Below are positions 26,007-38,765 of a stretch of 64,000 nt of DNA, piece by piece. Under the pieces are notes generated by a model. The model was not told the origin of the DNA, searched no databases, and saw only the letters and a program-made list of their open reading frames with translations. Positions within the stretch are counted from its first letter, which is position 1. Every line of letters begins with the position of its first letter. Source of the DNA: Theobroma cacao (Eukaryota; Streptophyta; Magnoliopsida; Malvales; Malvaceae). The position numbers and the translations under genes were made by a program. The stretch lies in assembly GCF_000208745.1 (NCBI RefSeq), contig NC_030858.1:35412091-35476090 (forward strand), read 5' to 3'.

Positions 26007-27611
26007 ATGCTATCCTTGAGCCTCGCTATTCCAACCGTCAACACTTTATCTCCTCCCAAGCCTAAACCGAAGTCTAGTTTAGTTCAAACCGCCAGTAACC
26101 AAACAGAGATTTTTCCTTCTCGGGTTTTTGTTCCCAACCGTTTTGGTTATAAGCTGCAAGCAGCTACCACCGACGTAGCGAATGGGAAGATTTCTGTGGC
26201 GGGAGAGTTCTCGGAGGAGGAGGAGGAGCTGCCGGAGGGGCTTAATAAAGAGTTGATGCCGAAGCACGTGGCGGTGATCATGGATGGGAATGGGCGGTGG
26301 GCTCGCCAGCGGGGATTACCGACTTCGGCTGGGCATGAAGCTGGTGTAAGGTCGCTGAGGGAGCTCGTCGAGCTATGTTGTCGGTGGGGAATTCAGGTTC
26401 TCACTGTCTTCGCCTTCTCTTCTGAGAACTGGATTCGGCCTAAGGTGAGATATTAAAATTATTTCTCACTTACTTCTTAAAGTTATACACTTTCATGTAA
26501 TATAGTATTCTTACGTGTTAGATTAAGGTGAGGAAGCTTCGGAGTGTTTAATTTGGGGTAAGCTCAGTGCAGGTGGAGGTTGACTTTTTGATGAGTTTGT
26601 TTGAAAGAGCGTTGAAGTCAGAGCTGGAGACTTTCTCTAGGTATAGTCCATCCATCCTTTCTCCTTTGACACCTCTGTCCTGATTTTGGCATTTAGAGAA
26701 ACAATTTTATTGTTTATTTAAGATATAATTTCTAATCATTTCATTACGTTGGATGTATTTTGGTGGAAAAGTGAATATCTAGGGCTGAATTACTCTATAT
26801 TCAAATTGTTGCAATTCAGCCATTATATGAATTATTAATTAATTAATGGTAGGGGAAGTAAGTTGGTGGGAAATCCTTAAGTGAAATGCAAATACTGTTC
26901 AACAGCATCTTGAAACAATTTTTGGATTATATTTCAAGTTTGAACAACCTTTTGTATTTTTGGTTTGGTATTGCATCTCTTCATGATTGTCAGAGGGTTA
27001 TTTATTTCCTTGCAAAGGTTCTTTCGAGCAAAGCAAGTCTGTATGATATAGGTGCCTCATTGTGTTCATCTATGTTCTATTTATTTTCTGATTTGCTTCA
27101 GATACATGGGGTGTTTGCTTGAGATTATACTTGATTATCTGATCATGATTTTGGTCTCACCAGGGGAGGCATTCGAATATCCGTGATCGGGGATTCATCA
27201 AAGCTTCCCACATCATTGCAGGAGCTGATCCATGAGGTAGAGGAGACCACAAAAGACAACTCCAGACTCCAACTCATTGTAGCAGTCAGCTACAGTGGGA
27301 AATACGATGTTGTACAAGCATGCAGAAGCATTGCTGAGAAAGCAAAACATGGCAATATTCAACTGGAAGACATCAACGAAAGCCTAATCGAGAGAGAATT
27401 GGAAACAAACTGCACTGAGTTTCCCTACCCGGATTTGTTAATTAGAACCAGCGGTGAACTAAGAGTCAGTAACTTTTTACTCTGGCAGTTGGCCTACACA
27501 GAGCTCTTCTTCGACCAACAACTCTGGCCTGATTTTGGAAAGGATGAGTTCGTAGAAGCTTTAACTTCACACCAGCAGAGACAGAGACGCTATGGTGGAA
27601 GACATTCATAA
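26007..27611 (+). CDS. CPT7: Plastid-type cis-prenyltransferase (CPT7-like)
   Basis: Three exons (26007-26444, 26573-26640, 27164-27611) encode 317 aa. The first 80 or so residues are Ser/Thr/Pro-rich with few acidic residues, like a chloroplast transit peptide. The catalytic domain follows: [13 protein letters not shown] (87-99, catalytic D93), FSSENW (137-142), a SYSGKYDV block (211-218), and [15 protein letters not shown] (263-277) followed by AYTELF. These are conserved regions of undecaprenyl/dehydrodolichyl diphosphate synthases, which condense isopentenyl diphosphate in cis. Arabidopsis CPT7 (At5g58770) makes medium-chain polyprenols in plastids and, from memory, sits directly beside DDB2 as here. 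Product chain length cannot be read from the sequence. It could also be the orthologue of another member of the At5g58770-58784 cluster. Confidence 0.88.
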
Positions 27612-30311
27612 GCAACAACAGCTGATAACAAAAATATAGCCTTTAAAGGGCGGGGACCCCAACGACCAAATTCAATTTTATTATACATTTACAGGAATAG
27701 TTATACCAATATGTAAAGCTCTCTTCAGAATAGAAAAATCAACATCAAGCTATTTTATGTATAACCTGATATGTTCAATCATGGCTTCTCAAATTTTATA
27801 TACATCTTTAAAATGGTTCTAGTTTCTGTGATCAGGATCTCCTGCAATAGTTGAGCAGATTGGGATGCTGCAATCCTTTTCTTGGCACTGACGTCTTAGA
27901 TGCTTGGCTGATTAGTCCTACTTGTTCAATCATGCAGGGTCCAATTAATTTTTGGTAACAGACAAAATGCCAAATTTTCCCGACCGCAAGTTCATCTCCA
28001 AGTTGAGCTTATCTTCATTTCCAGCCAACCGTTTGCTGAGAAAACGAGGGAAAAAAGACAAGGAATTCTAACTTTCAGGTAGTTAACCGATTGATGCAAG
28101 GTTAATTTTAGTTTAGCCATTTGATTCCTAAGTCTTCACTCATAATATCTTAGATTTCTTCCATTCTCAATAGTCTTCTACCAAGACATAAGCAGCAAGA
28201 ATAGAAACTTGGAGGACCCATTTTCTTAACTCTTATGGAAATTGGATAATGAGTTTAGAAATTCACACCTTTTGTCCGTTTGAATCATTTATATATAATA
28301 TTCAGAAAGAATAGTACCCATGATTAGGAAGCTGAGAATTTAATCAGTCCTTTAAATTAACTGTGTTACATTCTTTTTCTTTTCTTTTTATTATTGATGA
28401 GGAGTCTCTTTCTTCAAACTACTACTAATTAAAAGAAGTAGGAGCACCTACCTATATCAACACACTCAATAAGCCAAGGAAGTCTAGTCTCATTCTCATC
28501 ACCAGATATTTTTTCAAATCATCCAATTGGGTTGACTTTTCATTTGGATTCCCTTCTGGCCAGGATTTGCCATCAGAAGAAACCAAACCAATAATTAAAA
28601 GGACTAATGCCAACATTTAGCTAAGAATGTGGCCTTGTTGACCTAATTTACCTTATCCTTAACCATGCTTTAATCATGGAGCAGTACCAATCTCCCATGT
28701 TTCTCTCAAGAATATATGTTAACAAAATATGTTATGTCTATGGATTGGAAGAAAAATTGATAGTTCATGTAATTTTATTATAAAGAGCTTATCTATCTTA
28801 GTATATTTATATTATCTCATCATAATTTGTCAATGGATATGTGCTGTAGAAAGAAAAAAGGAATTGAATTGAACCCTATTTTTAATATAAAGCTAATTAA
28901 AGTCATAAAGCCCATGTACTTGAGTATTGTGATTAAGTTCTTGAAAGGAAAACGCTTTCTAGGTTCTTCCATTTTATTTGTACTTTTTTCCTTTCAGTTT
29001 CCAAGCCAATTTCCCTTTCACCCAAGTAATCAGAAATAGCAATGATCATATTATAATTGGGTATTCTACATAAATTTACCTCATTAATTACTATATGATC
29101 CTATGATGGGTAGGATTCGAGTAATGGAATTTGAATACTCACGGTTTGAATTCGATTAAAAATAATATTTTTTTATTTTATAATACTATTTTTTATTTAC
29201 AAATTATTTATAATTAATATAAATAATTACTAAAATTCATTAATCATTGATTTTTAATTTTAATTTATTTTTATGAGCTAATTTTAATTTATTAGTTTAA
29301 TTTAGTACTAATACAAATAAAAAATAGTTTTAAATGGAATCAAATTTTACAATGAATTCTCATAATATTTATAATTAAATAGTCAAGTTTGAGTTTTTGT
29401 GAATATTAATAATCGAGTAAGGATAAGTATGGATAATGCATTTCAAAAAAAGGGGTAAATATGAATAATTAAATTTGAATTAAAATATCTCAAAATTAGC
29501 ATCTATAGTATATACTACGAATTTCCTATTTCGGGCACACCATATCTATCCAATCCATCATTTGTACCATAGTACAATACAAGATGACAAATTTTAGATA
29601 TTTTAAATCTTTCACAATTTAAATAAAAAATCCCATAAACCCGAACATGATTATTCTAAAAATCTGCCATGCCTTAAACTTACCAAAATTCTAAGCAGGT
29701 GAGTGGGCCTATGATCTCTTATCCTAAACCCATAATTAAACCATAATTAATTCCCTTAAGAATGTAACTTAATTAAGATTATTAATTAATAAATTACTAT
29801 CTTTTGGATAATCTGGTATGGGGCGGCATTTATTCAACAGGTCCCTGGTTTTTAAAACTTTAGGCGCCGCCACCAGATCGAGTAGATTCCCTACTGACAA
29901 CCACAAGCCTTTTCCATTGATTACCAATAGTGTCTCGCCACATCACTCATCAGGGGGGCATAAAACCCTTCCATTTTGTCTTTTCCTTCAACGTCGTTGG
30001 CTTTTTAAAACAGAATCCCGGAAAGACTGACAATAGGCGATCCATACCGGATTAGGTTCATCTAAGGACAACATCGTAATTTCAGAACCCTTCTCCCTTT
30101 GCTTTTAAGAAGTCGTAACTGACAGTGTTTGGAAAGTGCAGTTAAGTTCGTCTCTGGTTACGAGGTTTTTGTCGAAAATTACAAAAATACCAATTTATTT
30201 CTCCCTTTTTTGGTTCGGATAATTGGGGGTATATTTGGAGTTGAAGATATTTGTTTTTCTGGAGGATTTTTTTAGTTTGATGGGAATAATTTTCTCGGAA
30301 AGTACCTGGTC
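27612..30311. other. Intergenic region CPT7-like/AIRP2
   Basis: This 2.7 kb stretch has no gene I can support. The section 29040-29560 is strongly AT-rich and repeat-like without clear ends. The last 250 bp before 30312 are the likely AIRP2 promoter and 5' UTR and include an upstream ATG at 30280. Confidence 0.4.
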
Positions 30312-32656
30312 ATGGGAAAGTCGTCTTTCAAGGATTCACTCAAAGCGCTCGAAGCTGATATTCAACATGCTAATACTCTGTATATCTGTTTTATCTTTTT
30401 TATTCGATTATGTATCTTCTTTTGCTTTTCTGTTTGATTTTTTTTTATTGCTGGGTTTTTTATTTAACTTTTTCTATGAATTTTGATTCCTTTTTCCCCC
30501 TAAAAAGGAACTTTCTACTCTAAAAAGGGCCAAACTTTGGATAAAATTTTATGGGGGTCTTCTCCTTTTGTTGGGGTTGATTGTTTGTGTACTTTGTGTT
30601 TGACTATGCAAGATTCTTAACAGATTATAGAAGTTCTGAACATTCTTCCAAGGTCACATTGTTGTTTAACTGAGAATGGGTTTAAAATGTCTAGTGGGTT
30701 TAAAATGTCTAGTCAAACTCTTGTTGCATTATAAATTGTAGAGATAGATTATAGGGAAGGAAGCGTTTCTAGGTGGTGTTGTGAAGGCATGATCGCATAA
30801 ACAAATGAAACATTCTAAGCCTACAAAGGGAGCTGAGTGAAGGGTATCCCTTGATTCTAAATGATCCAAGCTTTACACTTTTTTTCTTTCGGGTTTGTTG
30901 ACAATTGACACCTACAGTGGACTGTATTTTTGCTTTTCTTGGAAGATATATATTTTAGAATTTGGTTCCTTCTGGTTCATGGTAGTAAGGGCTGGATTTC
31001 TGTTATATGTGGTGAAGACCAGTGCAAGGATATTGGATCCATGGTAACCTGCAAGATGATGGAGGAATTCTTTGTTTTTTTTGGATAGCCGACAATGGGG
31101 GAATTTTTTTTGCTGTATCTGATTGATAGGATTAGTGAAACAGTTTCCTTAAGTTGTGCATGTAAGTAATGGAGAACCGACTGAATGACTGAAATATTCT
31201 TAATCCTAATGTCAAAGATTATGAATAAAGACATTCTATTTTAAATTCTTTTTTGCTTTATTATCGGCACTGCTTGATGGTTAACCCTGTACTTTTGCCT
31301 GCTTTTTCTCTATTGATTTCAGGGCTTTAGATCATCCAAGGGAGAAAGATGGAGCACGTCTTCAAATGAGACTGTCCTACAGTCCATCAGCCCAGTTTTT
31401 TCTTTTCCTTGTTCAGTGGACTGATTGTCAACTTGCTGGTGCCCTTGGTTTGCTCAGAATACTTATTTATATGGTATATTTCTTTCCACCATATAATTTT
31501 CAGCAAGATTATCTTTCGCTCATTGAATTGTTTGTTTGTGTTTCATTTAACACCTCCACCCCTACTTCTCAAGAGTTCCCGCTTTCCACCAAATCTTTCA
31601 CCCTTTCTTTTATCTTGATCAAAATTGTAATCTCTTACCTAATAGTTACTTACAATTGGGCTGTGGCAATCTGGTGAACTGATGCAGACATATGCTGATG
31701 GCAAGACCACCATGTCTGTTTATGAGAGGAAAGCCAGCATTAGAGAATTTTATGGTGAGTGCGATTTTGAGAAGTCATAAATTTTGTTAGAAATGCTTAG
31801 TCTTACTCTCTCTCTGTTTTATAATTGTTTGTGCTGACAGCATTGTTTAGCTCAATTGAAGTGAAATCTGTCTCACTAGTTTGTTTTTGGGTAAACAGCT
31901 GTGATATTTCCTTCTTTATTGCAACTTCAAAGAGGTATCACGGATTTGGAAGATAGGAAACAGAAAGAAGTGTGTACCATGAGGTACCGGAGGAAGGATG
32001 AATTTGAAAGGGGGAAGCTCTCCGAAATTGACATAGAAAGGGAAGAGGAGTGTGGAATTTGCATGGAGATGAACAGCATGGTTGTATTGCCTAATTGCAG
32101 CCATTCTCTGTGTTTGAAGTGTTATCGGGATTGGTTAGTTTTTCCTTTTATCTGAGTACAACTTGATACTGTTTTACTATTATATATAGCCACATGATAA
32201 TCATGCCCCATCAGTTGGAACTGTTGTTTCGGTTGATGGTGGTGTGTGTCTTACATCCTTGAGTGGAACCTTTTTATTTCTTCAGTAATCGTACTATGGG
32301 TATGGGCAGTTACCATTCATGAGGGTGACTAGCCAGTTTTACTGCATTTAAGGTCAATGTTTGCGTTCTGTTATAGGTTCATGATTCATGTTCCACTCTT
32401 CCTTTGCAAGTGGCCTGATGCTGTTGTATTTCCTGTCAATTTCAGGCGTGGCCGGTCGCAATCATGTCCCTTTTGTCGGGATAGTCTGAAAAGGGTCAAC
32501 TCTGGTGACCTTTGGATTTACACAGATAAGAGTGATCTTGTTGATTTATCATCTATTTTGAGAGAGAATTGTAAGAGGCTCTTCATGTACATCGAGAAAT
32601 TGCCTCTTGTTGTCCCAGATCCTGTATTCGTTCCCTATGATGTTCATGTTAGGTGA
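30312..32656 (+). CDS. AIRP2: RING-type E3 ubiquitin ligase AIRP2
   Basis: Five exons (30312-30379, 31323-31473, 31688-31754, 31899-32133, 32446-32656) encode 243 aa, matching the 242 or so of Arabidopsis AIRP2 and near-identical to it over long stretches (start MGKSSFKDSLKALEADIQHA). A C3HC4 RING lies at C147-C184: CGIC, then CSHSLCLKC, then CPFC. AIRP2 is a cytosolic E3 ligase that positively regulates abscisic-acid and drought responses in Arabidopsis. Related RING genes (At5g58787, At3g47160) exist, so it may be the orthologue of any of these. The start codon has a strong context (G at -3 and +4). It is convergent with the AMT1 gene. Confidence 0.93.
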
Positions 32657-33119
32657 GTGCTTTCATACAGGGCTATGATAACTGCCTGTATATAACTAGC
32701 ATGGCTGTATATCCATATGATAAATCACCATTTTGAAATGTAAATACTCTCAGGCTTTGGCCCTCTGAATCCTACTGGCTTCAAAATGGGTCTTGTCTCT
32801 TTTTCCTAATAGAAATCCCTACTTCATGAGATAAGGAATGCTTATCTGAATTCTATTGTTTTTGTTATTTTTGAAATGGGTATATGATTTTCAAGTATAA
32901 ACATTATTTCTCAATATGTAATTCAATGAGAAGATCAAAGAATAACAAAATTGCCAGTGCCCTGCCAATGTTTAACAGCAAACTGCTATGACTTCGATTT
33001 GGAAAATATTATATGGTTACACACCTTAACAAATCAAGTTGATGGTAAACTTTCACTTTGGATTTGTAGTAATCCAATGAAATTTTGGATAAATAGAATG
33101 CAGGAAAGTGGCAGGTAGC
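32657..33119. other. Convergent spacer AIRP2/AMT1
   Basis: About 460 bp holding the 3' ends of two genes that face each other. It is AT-rich and I see nothing else in it. Confidence 0.5.
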
Positions 33120-34508
33120 TTATGACTGATCTTGCATTCTCATATAATCTGCATAAAAACGAGGTTGATTGTCTTCCTGATGAGTATTATAAGCATATCC
33201 TCCATGGCTGGAAATGTCTAGTCCTGCAATTTCCTCTTCTACAGAAATTCTCAAGATTCTTAGCCGATGAAGGGCAAAGAAAAGAGGCCCCATTGTCACA
33301 GTTACCCAGCTCACTATCACCAAAACCTCAATCACTTGGCACCCAAGCAAGCCCCAGCCCCCACCCATGAAAAGGCCGTGGGGTCGCACCACCCCGCTCT
33401 CTCCTGAGTCATAGGCTTGAATCACAAACTCCTCCTTTGCAAACAATCCAGTGAAAATCAAACCCCAAGCACCACATCCCCCATGCAGTTGCGCAGCCTC
33501 TAATGGGTCATCAAAATTCAGTTTCACTGCCAGGAAATTAAGCCCGATCAAGACCCAAGCTGCGAAAAACCCACAAACGATAGCGGCCCACGGCTCAACC
33601 ACTGAGCAGCCTGATGTGATCGCCACGAACCCACCTAGCAGTCCATTACAAACATCTAGTGCATCCCAATGGCCCACTAGTAACCTTCGGCCGAACAGCG
33701 TTACTATTCCGGCTGTTGATCCGGCTAACGTGGTCGTAACTGCCGTCCGTCCAATCGCTGTCCAATTACCTTGATCAGTTGTACTAGGGTAGGCCACAAG
33801 AATCTTATCAAATGAGCCTGGATTGAACCCAAACCATCCAAACCACAACAAAAATGTCCCAAGAACAACTAGAGTTGCATTATGCCCACGCATGGGCATC
33901 ACCTTGCCAAATGCATCGAACCGGCCAACTCTTGGCCCTTCTATGAAAGAACCCCAAAGCCCAGCAACCGCACCTACCAGATGCACCACCCCACTCCCTG
34001 CAAAATCAATAGCACCAGAAGCAAACAGCGGGTTGCTTGAACTGGCACTGAGCCAACCGCCAGATGACCAAACCCAATGAACCACGATAGGATAAACAAA
34101 TCCACTGAGGAAAAAAGAGAAAACCAGGTAAGCACTGAACTGGGTTCTCTCAGCTATTGAACCACTAGTAATTCCAGCAACTGCAATAGCAAAAGCCCAT
34201 TGGTAAAGAAAGAAAGAGTAGTCATATGAACTATTAGGAATATCCTTCAAAGCAAAGAAGTTTGTGCCAATAAAAGGGTTGGAGCTATCACCAAAGGCAA
34301 AGGCAAAGCCGAAGAGATAGTAAGAGATACTACCAACAACCGCATCTACAACATTTGTGAGCATAATATTCATGGCATTCTTGGCCCGGACTGAGCCAGC
34401 ACAAAGCATGGCAAAGCCAAGCTGCATAACAAAAACTAAATAAGCAGAGAAAAGAAGGTAGATAGTGTTGATAGAATAGGTGACGCTCTGCTCCCAAGAG
34501 ATCTCCAT
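33120..34508 (-). CDS. AMT1-family high-affinity ammonium transporter
   Basis: Intronless gene for a 462-aa plasma-membrane ammonium transporter with about 11 hydrophobic helices. The twin pore histidines are H176 (in SGVVHLVGA) and H342 (in LHGGCGAWG). The AMT1 family block [20 protein letters not shown] starts at residue 19. The C-terminal tail carries the regulatory motif as [12 protein letters not shown], where Arabidopsis AMT1;1 has a threonine (T460). The N-terminus is about 30 residues shorter than in AMT1;1 and has no cysteine before C36. No in-frame ATG precedes 34508 for at least 100 nt although the frame stays open. These traits recall tomato AMT1;3 rather than Arabidopsis AMT1;1 to 1;5, so I leave the symbol empty. 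Confidence 0.93.
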   Translation of the reverse strand: MEISWEQSVTYSINTIYLLFSAYLVFVMQLGFAMLCAGSVRAKNAMNIMLTNVVDAVVGSISYYLFGFAFAFGDSSNPFIGTNFFALKDIPNSSYDYSFFLYQWAFAIAVAGITSGSIAERTQFSAYLVFSFFLSGFVYPIVVHWVWSSGGWLSASSSNPLFASGAIDFAGSGVVHLVGAVAGLWGSFIEGPRVGRFDAFGKVMPMRGHNATLVVLGTFLLWFGWFGFNPGSFDKILVAYPSTTDQGNWTAIGRTAVTTTLAGSTAGIVTLFGRRLLVGHWDALDVCNGLLGGFVAITSGCSVVEPWAAIVCGFFAAWVLIGLNFLAVKLNFDDPLEAAQLHGGCGAWGLIFTGLFAKEEFVIQAYDSGESGVVRPHGLFMGGGWGLLGCQVIEVLVIVSWVTVTMGPLFFALHRLRILRISVEEEIAGLDISSHGGYAYNTHQEDNQPRFYADYMRMQDQS

Positions 34509-35395
34509 GCTTGTTGGAGAATGGAGAGGGAGTTTGAGAAAGAGACAGATGAGATTGGTTAGATGTGATGGGAAGAGGGGAGAATGGGTTGATAGTTTTG
34601 TAACTGTGTGATGTTGTAATAATCTCGTTGAATGGTAGCTATGCTTGTGCCTTGTTGTCAGTTGTGAGTGTTTTTTACTTATTATTACTTACACTTTCCT
34701 TTAGGGTCAGTTTCTGAATGTGGTGAATTGTTGACTGGCAGTGCATTCTACTTCAAACACTGGAACACCCAATGGATAGACTCCTTAACTCGGATGGGTT
34801 AACTTGGACCCAGCAGACCAGAGTGGAGGAAACTGGATTTTCTATAGGATTATTATAATGTCAAAACTTTGAGCAATGCCACAATTTCCACAAGTTTTTC
34901 ATAAAAGATTTGGCAAGCATATGAAGATGAAATTCCTTGTGGATTGAAGAATCTCATTGCCAATTTCTAAGATAAAATTTCATATACTACAGCAGAAAGA
35001 GAAAAAAAAATGCATTGTTCTTGCAGACTGCAGGTTTTGTAGTAGCTGGTATCTTAGAAGGAGCAATCATTTACAAACTAATCCTTGAAACTCCAACTTC
35101 AGTTTACATTTTACAATTGGTCATCTAAGGGGGTGACTGGAGAGAATAATTGATTGCTTCCAAACAAGTATATATTTAACCATAGAAGTGTCATCAAGGA
35201 ACATCTGGGAAAGAAACGTGTAGTATGTAATAATTGTAAGGTTATAATACACAAACAAGTATATTTGACCTGGGTCAATGATATTCAGTTATGATGCTAG
35301 AGTACTCTGGCAGATTGGCTATAAATATGTGCAGGGAAAACTATATAGTGTGATAGTCTAAATTTCTATTTACAGTGAGCAAAGGTACAAAGGGA
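34509..35395. other. AMT1 promoter/NPC2 3' flank
   Basis: This region of about 890 bp lies between two minus-strand genes. It should hold the AMT1 promoter and 5' UTR and the NPC2 3' UTR. I see no further gene or repeat. Confidence 0.45.
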
Positions 35396-38300
35396 CTAAT
35401 ATGCTCCCACATTGCTGCTCCGATCTACCTTAATTCGACTGGTAAGAGAAGGCCTCATTGTCACAATTGCAGATTCATTAGCTCCAGCTCTTATAGCAGC
35501 CTTTCCAGCTTCGATGAACCTCTTGACTGCATCCTCTACATATCTGTTGGCTTCACCCACTGTCATGCTTCTGCCAATATATGGGTAGGTATTGAGGACA
35601 TAATCACCATTGAGCTGTGATGCAAGCTGAACGAGTTCAACTTGGAATTCTGAGAGGCGAGCATCTTCTTTTGGTCCCCATGGCCTCAATGATGTCTTCA
35701 CCTCAGGTAGAGTTTCTGCATCCAAATTTCAGGATTTATTCTGAATCATTCTTGTAAAGACGTAATAAATGATTTGATCAGAAATTTACAAGCATCTGAA
35801 CTTTTTATCTGACCATTATGACATCCAGAAATCTTTAGTTGACATAAGATAGACTTTCAATATTCAAAATCAAAATAATACGACCAAAACATGCTCTGTT
35901 CCAGTATATTGCGCTATCTTCCTGCCAGACCAATTATTATGTTTCATCTTTTACGTCTTTGGGCAGCCATGTGTGCGAAGGGAGAGGATGTGGTTGTTAG
36001 AAGAGAAGAGGGCACCAAAGAACAGTGTGCCATTCCTTACAACAAACGACATCTCCAAAGCATGAATCATTCAGTCAAAGTACTTTTATAGTTGCAGGGT
36101 TCCCATATGACTATGATTTTAGCAAGGAGAAAAGGGATACAATCCAAAGAAATGCACATAACATAATACTAATAGAAGCAAATTCCACCAGTGATACAAG
36201 AGCACAGTGCAAAACCATATTCCATATATATATGATAGGAAGTCAACTGATTAACAAAATACAAAGCATTATGTAAAGAAAATTCAACTCAATTCTATGA
36301 TCAAGGAAATTGATGCATACCTGGACAGTCATTACGTGGAGTTTTGCGCAGGTTAAAATAATTCTCGAAGGTACCAGCCCAAGCATCCCTCTTTGTCAGG
36401 AAATTCGAATTCAGGTTGAAAAGCTTCTTCACTGTTGCAGGGATTGAAGAATGTTCGAATTGTGAATGTGGTGTTGGCCCAGGTGGCTCATGGATAACTG
36501 CACAAAAACAGAAAAGATTCAAACAGACAAAAGGTCAGGAATTGCAACATTTAGTAAACAGCAGTGCATGCAATTCAAGAAACGAAGCAAATAAGAGAGA
36601 GGACTGACAGGACAGCTCTGGGAAATGCACTTCTCATAATATCATTTCAACATAAAAATGAAAAAACTGGACAAATAACACAATATTTCATTATTGGCTT
36701 TGCATCTACTAAAAAAGAGCTCAACTTCAGAGCTGTCTTCTGGTTGACTACACAAGTTTTCATCTCTCATACAGCCAATTGTCATCTTCAGAATCAACTG
36801 GAAATAGTTAGGGATTTAGCAATCAGGGGGATGTCGGACATGTTTCATTCTTTCTAGATAAGAAGCCGTATCTTTCGAATTCAACACGAGTGGGAGTTTC
36901 CATTCTTGCATATCAAACAAGAATTTTTGAACAAAAGAAAAGCAAATAAAAGCAAATTCAGAAATGATTTGCCAACTCAAAAATAGACTGCTAGAACTTG
37001 CTACCTGCTATAAGTTCAGAGCTGTTACACATCTACTATTACCATTTATGTTTATCTATATCTATGAGTTACATCATTGATGATTAATTTCTATCGCAAT
37101 ATACTTTGTTACATTAGAATGAATTGTCTTAAGATCTTTTCCATTGAAGAGTGCAAGCTATACCTTTTACTATGCATTGCACACAAACACCCAAAATTCA
37201 AATTTCCATACTAATACAGCACTTCATAAAACCAGGGAAAAAAAAAATCGAACTCAGGTTTACGGAGTTTAATGAAAAACTATGCGGGTAATTCAACTTT
37301 CCCCCTTTAGTGAGCTAACTGATTTAATTTAAAAAGCTAACCCCACTAGTGAACTGTTATATAAAGACACAAAGACATCCCATCAAAAACAGGGTACAAT
37401 TAGAAGTAAAGCTATGTCCTCTCAACTTTCAAAGTTCAAACCATGCTTCTAATCAACACCAAATCATTAAACTAAACGAACAAAAGTTCCGTAACAAATT
37501 ATAGTTAAGATGAGATAGCAAATTATAATTCACTAACAGTACATTAATTATAGTATTACAGAATTATCCCTCCATCAAATATAAACCCATTAAAACAATG
37601 AAAAAAGAAATAAGTTAACAATTAAACAAAGATTTTTTCTTGGACAAAGAAACTCACCAGTAGCCTTGTCGATCCAGGGAGAGACCAAGATAGTAGGGAC
37701 CCTAACACCCAACCTATTAAACTTGAAATAATACGGGTCGGGACCCACAATCCCATCAGGGTTAGGCACACCCGAGACAGGAGTCGGCACGTGATCATAA
37801 AACCCCCCGTGCTCATCGTAAGTAATCAAAAGCGCGGTCTCCTTCCACTGCGGACTACCTCTAAGTATCTCGTACACCTCCTTCACGAATTTCTGTCCAC
37901 GCGCCACGTCGTGCGACGGGTGATCGTCGTTGGCCGGAAACGCCGTCACGTCAAAGTAGCGTTGCTCAACCACCACGTAATTGGGTAACCGCCCGAGCCG
38001 AGCATGGAGCCCGAACTTCAACGCATAGCTGTGGAATTTGGTCAGGTGTTTCAATTTTCTTAGGCTTTTGAAGAAAAGGGTGGCCGGGATATTTTGGTAA
38101 TAAATGCCGAAGCTGAGGCCATTTTCGTCCAACGAATCGAAAATCGTTTTCTGAGGGAATCCGTTGATGAGATCTTTCTTGACATTACTCATGGCTCCGA
38201 ACGACGTCGCCGAGTGAACGTAAAACCGGTTCGGTTGAGTCGAAGCGGGAACCGAAGCAAACCACCGGTCGAAAACGCCGAACTCGTTCGCTAACTTAGT

Positions 38301-38765
38301 GTAAACCGGTAATCGACCCGGTTTAAACCCGCTCATGACGGTTTTTCCCATGCCGTCACCCATGCTCTCCGCTTGTTGGACAAAGCCATTCATCGGCGCG
38401 GGGTTGGCTGAGCTATCGTTCGACCCGAAAATCTGTTCTCGGATCGCTTGGAAGGAGTGGCCCGGGTCGGAATCGACGAAGAAAGCATCGTCGGAGACGG
38501 AAATTTCGGGAGAGTTGGGGTCGGTGACGTTGACTGGATTTGACTCGGAGCCGGTGAGGCCGTCGATATCGGGTCGGGTCGATTTAAGCCAACCTAAAAT
38601 ATGGTCAAAGGATCGGTTTTCCATGACGAGGATAACTATAGTTTTAATGGGTCCTTTGATTTTGTGCTTAGTTCGGAAATTATAGTTAGAACTAAGAGAG
38701 TGAGAGGAGATTATAAGATAACAGAAGAGAATGAGGGTGACGGGTATTCGTCGGCCGGAAGTCAT
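35396..38765 (-). CDS. NPC2: Non-specific phospholipase C, NPC2
   Basis: Three exons (38765-37658, 36497-36321, 35715-35396) encode 534 aa. An N-terminal hydrophobic segment (about residues 8-24) looks like a signal peptide. The phosphoesterase domain shows ENRSFDH (49-55), TQPNR (176-180), DDHPSHD (280-286) and [10 protein letters not shown] (317-326), all family motifs. The last two exons give the [18 protein letters not shown] block and a C-terminal helical region ending in SNVGAY. NPCs cleave membrane phospholipids such as phosphatidylcholine to diacylglycerol. NPC2 is endomembrane or plastid associated in Arabidopsis, with roles in phosphate starvation, immunity and, with NPC6, gametophyte development. 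The long first intron (37657-36498) holds nothing else that I see. Confidence 0.94.

Noticed and set aside
29040..29560. Possible LTR retrotransposon end
   Set aside because: AT-rich and vaguely repetitive, but no matching LTR pair, primer-binding site or coding remnant was found.
33122..34080. Plus-strand open frames over the AMT1 gene
   Set aside because: They are antisense shadows of a strongly conserved intronless gene and have no recognisable product.
37590..37657. Read-through of NPC2 exon 1 into the intron giving a 391-aa protein
   Set aside because: A GTGAGT donor at 37657 and two further conserved exons complete the 534-aa protein.
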